Positions 47,915 to 57,830 of a stretch of 64,000 nucleotides of DNA are shown in pieces. The stretch is from Climacium dendroides (Eukaryota; Streptophyta; Bryopsida; Hypnales; Climaciaceae). Below the pieces are notes generated by a model, which saw only the letters and a list, made by a program, of their open reading frames with translations, was not told the DNA's origin and made no database searches. Position 1 is the first letter of the stretch. Each line of letters starts with the position of its first letter. A program made the position numbers and the translations under genes. Location of the stretch: NCBI GenBank assembly GCA_950106755.1, contig OX467083.1:47196555-47260554 (forward strand), in the 5' to 3' direction.

Positions 47915-49180
47915 CTTGGAGAATTTGCAACGTGAAGCAATAAAAAAATTTTAGTTTCTATTTGTATAATGTATAAGTTCTTCTTTTATCTAAGCCTGGG
48001 TTTATACTGTGCCTAAGGCTGGATGAAAGTCCGGCCGGATTTGCCTTCAATCCATTCTTCAATCCGGTCCCAATTTTTTCCATCCGGCCCTACTTAATCT
48101 AAAGTCTAAACCCCTTGGGCCGGATTTTCAATTCATGTGCTCTTCAATTTTATCAAGGCTCAATTAAAAAACGTCAATAAAAATATGCATGTTTATCTTT
48201 TATTTCTTTTTTAATTAAAAACAAAGATTTTTTTCTTTTGTTTCATTTTTCTTTTTGTTTCTATACATTTTATTTCTAAAATACAAAAAGAAGTTTATTT
48301 ATTGATTACTTAAAAATAAAATAAAAATTTAATATTTTGATTTTCCTCTTATATAGAATATGCATTTGTAATCAACATGTTTAATGCTAAAACATAGGTA
48401 CTTTATTGTAGTCACTTAGATGATTTTCCTTTAAAATTAAATTAAGTAAATCCATAAGGGAGTTGCTCTAAGAACACCCGTGCTCTAAGAGTGATCATGA
48501 CGGAGAGGTACATTTTGCTTTAGTGAATGTACTAGCACATTTTAGGACATAGTCACTTTTAATGACCGTTGCCTTTCAACTTATTCGCCCTCCATAACTA
48601 ATTACAGAATGATTTAAAAAATATGAAGGAAATCAAGTCACCAAAAAAATATGAGGATGAAGGGCCTAACGTGCATTTCAAAATCTACTCTACAATTTTT
48701 TAAATGAATCTTTAATGTGGTTTTTTCTCCAAGAGTTAGTGTATTTGAGGCTCATTTCCAAAAGCCCTCAACACTATGAAAGTCAAGTTTGTGATGGAAA
48801 CTCTTGTACAAAATCTTGAATAAGAAAATCATAATCAATCATTTTGAAAATTGGATTTTTGATGCTAAAGTTAGATTTAAAATAAACTTATATATATATA
48901 TATAAACTACTAAGAATAGCAACTTGGTTAAGTATTATTAGACTTAGAATCTCTATTCTCATAGATAATTTTCTTTCTTATTTAGTATTTAGGAAGCTTT
49001 AATTCATTTAATTAGGATTTGTTATGAGATTTCAATTTGTTTTCATCAATTTTTTTTGAGATTTCAACTTATGTCTTGTTATAAATTCTGAAAATTTCAC
49101 TACATGCCATATTTATTTTATTTTTTAATTAATTTTTAACGAATCTGACTCGAGCATGATGAACTTCAATGTGTATAAGA
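47076..49180. other. AT-rich spacer between the divergent halves of the giant element
   Basis: No gene recognised. A degenerate CCCTAGAA/CCCTAAA stretch occurs at 47281-47320, a (TTTTG)n run at about 47870-47911 and a short (TA)n run at 48888-48906. Near 48020-48120 there are several CCGGCC/GGCCGG words in otherwise AT-rich DNA, which may be a small unrecognised repeat. Confidence 0.45.
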
Positions 49181-49181
49181 A

Positions 49182-49445
49182 CGGTCCGTTCGTCGTCCGC
49201 TCGTTCGCCGTCCACCTGTCCGCCCGTCCGCTGTCCGTCCGCCGCACGGTCAGAGCGTCCGTCCGCGGGCTCCGTCCGATGCAGTCATCCGCAGTCCGTC
49301 GAGGCCGTGTGATTGGACGCGCCGGGGCATATTGCCCGTCCGATCTGGCGGTCGGCCCGTCCGCCCGTCGGATTCGGGCAGTGATGTCAACATCGGCGGA
49401 CGGTATAAAGAGGGGCGCGGACGGCCCATTCCGCGCAGTTGTTTC
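49182..49445 (+). promoter_or_regulatory. GC-rich block and TATA box upstream of cargo gene 2
   Basis: GTCCGTCCGC and CCGTCCGCC words over about 260 bp end in GGCGGACGGTATAAAGAGG, so a TATAAAG box (49404-49410) is embedded in the block itself. The ATG is about 215 bp downstream. This is the clearest case of a GGACGG word abutting a core promoter. Confidence 0.65.
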
Positions 49446-49625
49446 CCTTGCGGAGTGGGCAGATCCAGCGCCAATTGGTATCTGTGAGCCCCTTCCGACT
49501 TGGAGCATGAACAACTATGAATGAATTAACTTAATTTTTTGTAATCTCTTCATCACCTTCTCAATTATAGAAATTATAAACTTTTCACTCAAACATTGCA
49601 TTCGGTGCGGAAAAGAAGGATTACC

Positions 49626-50663
49626 ATGGCTCCAAAAGGATTTCCCAATCCGTTGAAGAAGAGTACAAAGGGAAAATCACAAGACATGGATTGGGATGCC
49701 TACTTCAACCACTTTTGTGTGGCTGAAGAGGGATGGCAATACGAGCCCAAAGCAGTATGGACTTGCACAACGTGCCGAGAGTATGTGAAAATGTCACACA
49801 TTGTGAAACTCTGGTTAGCAGATAACACGGTTGTATTAGAGAGACAAGTAAGACGGTGGGAAGGTCCCATGAACACTTGTAAGAGTGAACATTTCAAGCA
49901 GAGATACGAGGAGATTTGGGCATCTTGCGGTCTAGGTGCTTCCAAACCAAATATCATGAACTATTCCACCATGGCAATGATTTGGGCGGAGATTGTACTC
50001 CAGAAAGATGTGGATTGGCGTACGGTGCCTGCAAAGGACAAGAAGACCAAATTGAGCTGTGACAAAGCGGTGATAGACACCAATTGGGTTGGCCCAAGCG
50101 ATTGCATGCCGGAGTGGTCTAATCGGGGTCAATTTGGATTTCCTCCGGAACCATTGCCAGATGCAGAGGACAATGATGATGATGACGAAGAAGACTTACC
50201 ACCTCCACTTCCACAAAGGCACGTACGTCGAGAAGAGCGCGAAGACTTGGACTTCCAAAATCAATTGCGAGAGGCAATAAGAAATAGTATTTTGGATCAA
50301 GGTCGCCCGCGTCAACAATGGTCACCACCTCGTCATGATCGTGATGTGCGTTGCCCGCAATATGGAGGAGGAAGTTTGCATTTTAGCCCTGGCCCCCACG
50401 ATGACTTCCAAAACATACGAGGAAACCATGGAAGCACAAGGTTCACGGACTACGGTGGATCTCAATATGGTAGGTCGCAATTCTATCCGGGGACGGGAGG
50501 GCCGGACTCATATGGGCCTCGTGGAAGCTCATACTACACCGGCTCAAGCGAACGAGGGACAAGAGGGGCCGAGGCAAATGCATCACCTCCTCCACCTCCA
50601 CCATTTGGAGGTCCATACTTCTCCGATTACGGACAAGGAGGAGGGTCTGGCGGATATGGGTGA
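49626..50663 (+). CDS. Cargo gene 2: small paralogue of cargo 1 with Gly/Tyr-rich tail
   Basis: Intact 345-residue frame. The ATG at 49626 has a strong context (ACCATGGC); the frame opens earlier only at TTG. Residues 36-134 share with cargo gene 1 the pattern W-T-x3-C-R-E-Y-V-K-M-x-H-I-x-K-L-W, then I-M-N-Y-S-T-M-A-M and V-D-W-R-T-V-P. Then comes an acidic run (about 180-190). Residues 205-224 (E-D-L-D-F-Q-N-Q-L-R-E-A-I-R-N-S-I-L-D) fit a ubiquitin-interacting motif: acidic lead, then hydrophobic-x2-Ala-x3-Ser. The last 120 residues are rich in Gly, Tyr, Ser, Arg and Pro, including a run of six Pro, as in low-complexity nucleic-acid-binding tails. Function unknown; the shared domain suggests it acts with or against the cargo 1 protein. 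No lesion was seen. Confidence 0.7.
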   Translation: MAPKGFPNPLKKSTKGKSQDMDWDAYFNHFCVAEEGWQYEPKAVWTCTTCREYVKMSHIVKLWLADNTVVLERQVRRWEGPMNTCKSEHFKQRYEEIWASCGLGASKPNIMNYSTMAMIWAEIVLQKDVDWRTVPAKDKKTKLSCDKAVIDTNWVGPSDCMPEWSNRGQFGFPPEPLPDAEDNDDDDEEDLPPPLPQRHVRREEREDLDFQNQLREAIRNSILDQGRPRQQWSPPRHDRDVRCPQYGGGSLHFSPGPHDDFQNIRGNHGSTRFTDYGGSQYGRSQFYPGTGGPDSYGPRGSSYYTGSSERGTRGAEANASPPPPPPFGGPYFSDYGQGGGSGGYG

Positions 50664-51566
50664 TGTGGTGGCTTCGGTCCCACACCCGAAGGTCGAAATG
50701 ACAATAGTAGTTCAAATTCAGAATAGAGTATAATGTAGTTTAACTATTTAAGGGTAGAGTAGAAGATGTCTTTTGACTTATTCGGAGGTTATGGATTTAC
50801 TATTATTGTTTAAATGTATTTTGGTGACCACTTTTGTGACCATTAGTGGTCAATGATGTCACTATTTAAAACTTTGAACATGCACATCTATTTAACATGT
50901 TTAGTTGTAGTATCAAAAATCTCTTCTTGGAAATGCTTGACAGTGTTTTTTCTTTTTTAGATTTAGTGCAAGGGTACCGAATGCAATGTTGACTTTCTGT
51001 ATTCTTTACCTGCTCTTGGAAGCTGGAAATGAGATTGAAATGCAATTAGTTCTGGAAAATAAATTAGAATCCAAATTCATTTGGAAGAATTGTATAATAG
51101 TATTGTGGATTTTGATTAGCCCTAATGTAATTGAGCTTATACACATTAAGCCTTCCAATTTTTTGTGTCACAAAGTTCAATGGTTTGACTTGCAAGAAAT
51201 ATTTGAACTCTTTTTTGCAATTTGAACACCCTCATAGGTAAACATTATAATTTTTAACTCCATAAGGGATATTGTTGTGCTTTCTTTTTTTCCATAATGT
51301 CTAGCATGTCTAGTTTGAATTTGTACGATTAAAAACTCGAAATTCCAAGAAAATGATAAATGTAATGAAAATATTGACATTTCTTTAGAAGTAAAAATTT
51401 CAAGAAATTGAAGAAAGTTGAGAAGAAGCCTTGGGTCTATTTTTTTAATTATTAGGCATTGAAATGCCCAAATGCCCAATTCCTCCCAAACAAGAAGACC
51501 TACATGAAGCTTATTGAATGAAAAGGGGGAAAAATCACCCTAAAAATGAGATGGTAGAAATGAAGC
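50664..51566. other. Spacer between cargo genes 2 and 3
   Basis: Presumed 3' region of cargo gene 2, then AT-rich DNA without a recognised gene. Confidence 0.5.
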
Positions 51567-51925
51567 GGACGATCTAAAAATCGCCCCCTCTGGACTGTCC
51601 GATCACGCAGACTGTCCGTCCGCCCGATCGGACGGGCCAGAGGGGGCGCACGGCCACCCCGTCCGCCCGATCGGACAGCCTCTGTTCGACCGTGCGGACC
51701 GGACGAGGTGTCCGCCAACCCTAAACCGTCCGCTCGGACGGCCAGGAAGTGGCGGACGGCCTTTGTTCGACCGTGCGGACCGGACGAGGCGGCCGCCAAC
51801 CCTAGACCGTCTGATCGGACGGCCAGGAAGAGGCGGACGGCCTCCGTCCGCTGTAGGACTGGAATGAGGCCGTCCGCCTCATATAAGACAAGCGGACAGA
51901 CCGTCCGCTCTCACTTTTGCCTTCC
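51567..51925 (+). promoter_or_regulatory. GC-rich block and TATA box upstream of cargo gene 3
   Basis: CGATCGGACGG, GCGGACGG and GTCCGCCCGATCGGAC words. A unit of about 105 bp is tandemly repeated: GCGGACCGGACGAGG recurs with CCGCCAACCCTA and ACGGCCAGGAAG. A TATAAG box (51882-51887) lies inside the block and the ATG is about 185 bp further on. Confidence 0.65.
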
Positions 51926-52072
51926 CCCTTGCATGCAAGAGAGAGCGGAGAGTTGGTGGTTTGACCTCCAATGGCTCCTTTCTTTGGGTGGGTAAGAGTC
52001 TAAAATTTTGGGGTAACTCTTGCCAAATTTTTTATAAAACTTTGACGTTCATCATTCTACCGGGTTATCAAC

Positions 52073-53563
52073 ATGCCGAGGGCGAAGAAGGCTTCCAAGG
52101 AGCCAAAGGGAAAAGAAGAAGCCCCCTCTATTCAGTGGACAAGGGAGAATCCCTCGGAGAGTTGCAAAGCATTCTTAATCGAATTGATTGTGAAGTTTTA
52201 TGAGACAAAGCCTATAGTGTCTCTTGACACTAAATATGTGCGATATGAAGAGGACTGCATCGAGAAATTCTTCGTGGATATGAGGCAGAGGATGTTGAAC
52301 GCCTTGCACGTACCGCAGTGGATTGATGAAATGGAGAAGAAGAATTTTCCCAAATTTCTTGACAGCAAGGTGCATGATGCATTATGGAATGCTTCGGTCA
52401 TTTTGGATAAATATTGGAGGAAGAAACGCGAAAATGATGAAGCCTTCGAGCATGTTATTATGAAAGCGGATTTATTCACCAAAAGGTGCCAACCATTTAA
52501 GAGGAGGCAGAATAGAGCAAGGTCAATTGGTTGGTGGACGAGCAAGCCTGGAATGGACCAAGCACAAAATACACGTCGCCTTCTAATAGCCCTTCCGGAA
52601 ACGGCCACGGTGATTCCTGTAAATAACAAAATCATGCGGGGTGGCTATGCTACAATTCGGAGAGTGCGAATAGAAGGATGTGGGGAGATTCATCCATCAT
52701 GGGAGTTTGCAGCAAAGATGTCTCTCCAAGAAGGTGAACGACCTGCTTTTGCAAAGATGGAACACAATACTGAGACTATGGCAGTAAGGATTCCGCATGC
52801 TGGAGTGATACGTTTTTTTGCAGTGCATTCCAAAAAGAATGAAGGATACTCATTCTGGTGGAACAGCGGTACATTGCGTGAAATGATGCGTCGGGATGAC
52901 GACTATCCAGACAATATAGCCCTTCGAGTGTTGTATGAGCCGTGTATAACAGAAGAAGAAATCATTGCTGCTAAAAATCTGAAGCGATTTAGAGCCAAAC
53001 GCGTGGAGCTTGCATGGGCATTACTGCACATCATGAATGCGGTGCACACTGCTGGACATCTCCACAACGACATTTCTCCGGACAACATCATGTTTCATTT
53101 TCCTGAAGATGAGTCCCGGGTTTACATTGGAGTTTGTAATTGGAGTCAGGATGACTATAGTGATGAGCGAACCCATGAAGTCATTGTATACATTCACATC
53201 AACAGTTGAAAAGGACGAAGCTATAAAGATGAGGTGGTGGGTGGATCCCACTATTACTTATGTACACGGAAGAGATGCGGATGTGCAAAACATCCCTTCT
53301 CTTTCCATGCTATCCGAGCAATATGCTGTTGCTAAATTAGCTGAACGGATCAGTGGCAGTGCATGTCGGAGGCGTATCACAAGTTGCAGCGTGAATCAAG
53401 TAGCTCACATGTCAAGTACCTCCATCCACAATTTGCACAGGTGTTTGATACTTACTTGAAGCGCGTTCAGAACAAAGAGAGTACTTTGGCACAAGTCATC
53501 TTCCGTTTTAGTACTTCATTCAACTGGCCTGTTCCAGATGAACACTTCTGTGGTTCATATTGA
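52073..53563 (+). pseudogene. Cargo gene 3: divergent protein-kinase-like gene with two frameshifts
   Basis: The ATG at 52073 opens 378 codons. The N-terminal 170 residues are basic and unrecognised. The kinase-like fold follows: R-G-G-Y-A-T-I-R-R-V (189-198, glycine loop), E-F-A-A-K (Lys 215, presumed ATP-binding lysine), H-N-D-I-S-P-D-N (331-338, catalytic loop with Asp 333 and Asn 338) and V-Y-I-G-V-C-N-W (350-357), where DFG would be and where Asn replaces the metal-binding Asp. The frame ends early at 53209. The next frame continues with K-M-R-W-W-V-D-P (APE-like region) from about 53195 to 53350. The original frame then resumes from about 53360 to 53563. The shifts compensate, so they look like two small indels. 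Activity is doubtful given the lesions and the N for D change. A role in regulating the transposon or signalling is unknown. Confidence 0.65.
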
Positions 53564-54990
53564 AGTTCAAGAATAGTTCATATAAGTATATAGGCTGGTA
53601 GTATGCATAGATGCCAAGTAGTAATGTAGTATGTATGCGAATTACATAGTTGCATAGCATATGTGCACCATTTTGATTTTTTAAGACCAATGAATGCCAA
53701 TGTAGTTGGACTTTTATGTGCCTTTGTAATTGACGAGGATATTTTAATTGATAATGATTTTTAAAGAGTGTGAATTGTCCCTATCTTTTGTCATTGTTGG
53801 TTTGCAATTTTGCATAGAAAAGTCTAAAACCCTACAATTACGGAAATTGTGATTTTTTAAGTTAGTATTTGCAAGATTGGGAAGTTTTTGTTTTAAATTG
53901 TATGGTCTTCCAATTGTTTAATTTGCCATGTATGGTTGAAGATATTCAATTGGACAATGTATTATGTATAATTGTAAATTGTCTTCTAGATTCTAGAAGC
54001 ATGGTTTTTTGTTTGGTATCAACGGTGTGTTGTTAATTTTTTTGCATGCAACGAGTTTGTCGGCTTCATTAAGATGTTAAAAAAAAATAGTAATTACCCC
54101 CTAAATGCTTGAGGACCCAAAATATTAAATATGGTGTTTGCAAAACTTAGAAGTTTAGTAAAACCTAACTATTTTTCATCATTTTAGTGAGGTAATAATT
54201 TTGGGAAATTCTTTTTGAAGTCTACTTTTGGCTCCAGAAGTCCGATCTTGCAATTAAAGGACAATGATTTTTCTGAAAGAGATATTATGTAAGGGTACCT
54301 TGTGCAATCTTGACTTTTCTTTTGTGTTAAGAGCTTTTGGAAATGAGCCTCAAATACAGTAGGTCTTGGAGGAAAATTCATATTGGAAATTCATATTAAA
54401 AAATTATAGAGTAAATTTTGCAAAGCTGTAAATTGATTGGGCAAGTTTGTCCCATTAACCTCATATTCTTTGGGTCCCCAACATTTTAGATTTGCCTTGC
54501 CAAAAAGGCTTCAACTTTTTTTTGTGATTTTAACAGCATCATTGTCAAATGTTATAATCTTTCACTGTGCAAGTGATATTGTTGTGCTTTCTTTTCCTAT
54601 GCAATCTCTAACAAGTCTAGTTTGAATTTGTATGGTTACAATTCCAAAAAAATTGATACATCTTACCAAAATGTGGGCTCTTTGTTCAATTTAGAGCAAA
54701 TTAAAGGAAGTTTAAATTTGAAAATAAGGCTTCGGCATGTAGGGGTTACAACATCCTATGGTTATTTGGATGATTGAATTTGTTTGAACCATCAACCATT
54801 GTTTTCTTGGGCCAATTGAAGGCTCAAATGCCTAAAAAAAAATGGACTGCACCAAATCTATAGGTTAAATTTGAAGAAAAATTGGATGATAATGCCAAAT
54901 TGCTCGAATTTGAAAGAAAAAAAATTGGATGAAATTGCGCACATCAAATGTAACTCATCTAAACCTACACCGAAGTTTACCCCATTTTCC
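53564..54990. other. Spacer between cargo gene 3 and the right terminus
   Basis: AT-rich; short frames without motifs. No gene recognised. Confidence 0.5.
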
Positions 54991-54997
54991 GCCAGAT

Positions 54998-55416
54998 GCC
55001 CCGATCGGACGACCCCACACCGACCCGTCTGCCCCGTCCGCCTTCCCGTCCACCTCCCCGGCCGCCTTCCCGGCCGCCTCTCGGCCGCCTTCCCCGGCCG
55101 CCTTCCCCGGCCGCCCCCCCCCGGCCGCCCTCCCCGTCCGCCTCCCCGTCCGCCTCCCGGTCCGCCCTCCCGTGCGCCTCTCGTCCGCCTCCCCATTCGC
55201 CCTCCCCGTCCGCCCTGCCGTCCAGCTCCCCGTCCGCCCTCCTCGTCCGTCCTCCCGTCCGGCTCCCCGTCCGCCCTCCCCGTCCGCCGTCATGTCCGCC
55301 TCCCGTCCGCCCCGTCCGCCTCCCCGTCCGCTGGACGGTCAGAACGTCCTATGTCGGCGGACGTTCGGGAACCGGCGGACGTAGACGCTGGACGTCCGAA
55401 CGTCCATGTAACCCTG
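54998..55416. repeat. Right terminal GC-rich GGACGG block
   Basis: CCGTCCGCC, CCGGCCGCC and GGACGTCCGAACGTCC words, C-rich on the plus strand, ending exactly at the transposon's right end. The outermost 70 bp resemble the outermost part of the left block in reverse complement (GGACGTTCGGACGTCC against GGACGTGCGGACGTGC). Very long proline- and arginine-rich frames here are artefacts. Confidence 0.85.
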
Positions 55417-55424
55417 ATGTGGGT
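55417..55424. repeat. Right 8-bp target-site duplication of the giant hAT element
   Basis: ATGTGGGT immediately after ...AACCCTG; identical to 37852-37859. Confidence 0.9.
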
Positions 55425-56942
55425 GATCAACCCCACTTCGTCGCCCACAACACAAAGAGAGGCTAAGTTGAATATCCACATAGCCTACAATAGATTTACA
55501 ATGTAAAATTGAATGTAACAATCTTCCTAATCTAGATTGGAAAAACAATAAAAGACAACGGGCCTCCAAAGCTGGCCAGGAATAACAAAGCCACAAGCCA
55601 CAATACACGGCTAGGTCCTTGGCATGTACGGCCCTTGAATCTTCAAGTCTTCATACCTTGGAATCTTCAAGTCTCCAAGTCTTCAAAAAAAAACCCAAAG
55701 AATCCCAAAGCATACTAAAGAATTTCTCCTCCCACTAGTTGTGATTTTTTTCCTAGTGCCACAGATGGCTTAAGTCTCCAAATGCTAAGTGTAATAGCAT
55801 TTTGAGAAGATAACTTCACAAGCAAAACACACTCCAAATCTCAATTCTATTCAAACTACTGTCCAAAAGTTATTAGAGTGCAAAGTAGAGGTCCCTTAAA
55901 TCCTTTGGCAACCAACTATTGCCTCTAAATTCTTCTATAACTTTTAAACTACAAATCCAAATTGCAAGTGTAATAGAAATTTAGAATCCTAACACTAATA
56001 CCCACAACTTCAAAAAGTTGCGTAAGAAACTAAGACTCTGTCCAAAAGTTATTAAGGAACAAAGTCTCGGGTTTCTAAACTATGAAGGCAACCCTTCTTC
56101 CTATCTTCCACACTCCATAACTTCTTCAATAAAAATCCAAATCAAGTGAATGAACTCATTATGAATATGAAATTTTTCAAACTAACTCCACAAGAATTCT
56201 CAAAGCTTTATGAAAAACACACACCAAGTTGTGGTCGCTCCAAGTCACGGCCTTTCTCCTTCCAAACCCCAACTTTCCTTCATACCTTCAACTCCTCATA
56301 ACTTTCTCTTCCAAACTTCAATTCAGATGAGTAATGACTTTTTGAAAAGATATTACAATGATATACACTCCCTCCAAATCTCAAGACAAGATGCAAAATA
56401 CTCCAAAAGTTACGGCTCAAAGAAACCTCTACTCTTCTCAATGGAAGGCCTTGGGTCCTCTCAACTTCAAAACTCTATAACTTTTGATTCACAAGCCCAA
56501 ATTCAACTTGCAAGCACAATTTGGAAAGGTCTAATCATAAAAAATCAGATGTCAAAGTTTCAATTCCAAAGGTTCAATGCTCAATGAGTTACATCAGCCC
56601 AAAACCTGCCTCTCAAACCAACAACAACCCCTCTCAAACTCAAACTCCCTACTAGATAAGATTCCTCTTCTCTACCTTTTCCTCCCCATCTAAGGTGAAA
56701 GGTAGGGGCACTTCAGTCCATGTTCCTACCAAGGCCCACCATACATTCTAACTACATCCCCATTCACATTCACTCCAAACTGTAGTCCTCTTTTAACTAA
56801 AATTCTAATTCCAATTCCAATTTCACTTCTAGCAAATACAATCACTCACTATGATTTCAATAAACACTCAAAACATAACTTTAAGAACTAAAACTTAACA
56901 AATAACAACTAGAGGTAAAAAAACAAAGTTCCAATCAAAGCT
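55425..56942. repeat. Degenerate repeats with CATAACTTTT/AAAAGTTAT phrases
   Basis: From about 55840 to 56600 the phrases CCAAAAGTTATTA, CATAACTTCTTCAATAAA, CATAACTTTCTCTTCC and TATAACTTTTGATTCAC, each followed by AA-CCAAATT-like text, recur every 100-150 bp. They resemble 21060-21640. No gene is supported. Confidence 0.35.
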
Positions 56943-57389
56943 TCACTCCATTTGAAGAAACTTGAGAATGTGTTTGATGGTAGCGGCAACATATTCTACA
57001 CGCTTAGCCTTTGTCAAAGGGTTGACAGGCCCTTCCAACCATCGTTGGTAGCCACGACTACCCTCTACAGGCCGAGCCATACAAAAATATTGGTCCATGT
57101 TTTTGCCTTCATAATTCGCCTCGAACGTCACTTCGCGAGTGCTTAGTTCAATACATCCGACTTGAAGTAAGATCACCAACGCTAGAGCTTCAGCATCTAA
57201 ATTACCGTGCCATCGCTGCTCCACACGAGGTTGTTTTGGCGGTCGAGATGGTTCGGCTTCTTCTCGAGAACGTCTAAAATCTCGTGGCAAAAGAGGTTGA
57301 TCCGACAACTGTGATAGTGAAAGCTCAAACTCAACATCTGGTTGAGGCTTTTCATCTTAAGACTCAGAAAAAACCCTCCAATTCGACAT
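56943..57389 (-). pseudogene. Short unrecognised protein gene with one early TAA
   Basis: The ATG at 57389 starts M-S-N-W-R-V-F-S-E-S, then a TAA (57359-57357), then 137 more open codons in the same frame to 56943. The product would be charged at its N-terminus (R-R-S-R-E-E-A-E-P-S-R-P-P-K-Q-P-R), with a C-terminal half containing R-G-Y-Q-R-W-L-E-G-P. On the minus strand a TATAAGG box lies at about 57769-57775, 380 bp upstream, and the 1.03-kb repeat C lies just beyond it. It may be the first gene of a repeat-family element. Family unknown. Confidence 0.4.
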
Positions 57390-57830
57390 TTAAACTACAA
57401 AGTAGATACCAAATTCACTAATAAGGTTGAGTGAAGGTTTAAGACAAACCCATCCACTTATATATTTTCACAGGACAACGTCACCTTTAAGCTTCTCAAC
57501 CCATAGCTTCACTATGAAGTTATTGAACAAAACATATAATAATATGTTTTTACTATATGTATTGATTTACAACATGACATCGTATTGAGGGATTAATCTC
57601 AAATTCTAAGACATGATTTACAAACTAGTACACAACCAAACTTTGAGAGTTTTGTTCCAGCCAAAACTTCTCCAAATGACACAAAAAAAACACAAACTAT
57701 GGCCCAAAGGGCCAGAACCTAAAAGACCATGAGACTACGAGAGATAGAGTGAGTGAGAAAGGGAGGCCTTATAAACCTTCCTCTAGTCCCCAAAATAAAT
57801 AAAAACTTGGAGTGCACTCCAAGCAATCCT

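Larger units (their letters stand above)
37860..55416. mobile_element. Giant 17.6-kb hAT transposon with cargo genes
   Basis: The left end starts CAGGGTTGTCGTGGACGTGC. The right end, read inward on the minus strand, starts CAGGGTTACATGGACGTTCG. The first seven bases are identical and TGGACGT aligns with a one-base gap. A perfect 8-bp duplication, ATGTGGGT, lies outside both ends. Inside are a hAT transposase (-), a long coiled-coil/RING gene (-), a smaller paralogous gene (+) and a kinase-like gene (+). GC-rich GGACGG blocks sit at both ends and upstream of each gene. Typical autonomous plant hAT elements are a few kb, so the size and cargo are unusual. Every large gene but one carries a nonsense or frameshift lesion, so this copy probably cannot move by itself unless the transposase is rescued. 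Confidence 0.9.

Noticed and set aside
54871..55506. 211-codon Pro/Arg-rich frame and its overlapping partners on both strands
   Set aside because: It lies wholly in the CCGTCCGCC repeat block. The period of the repeat keeps several frames open at once, so this is a composition artefact.
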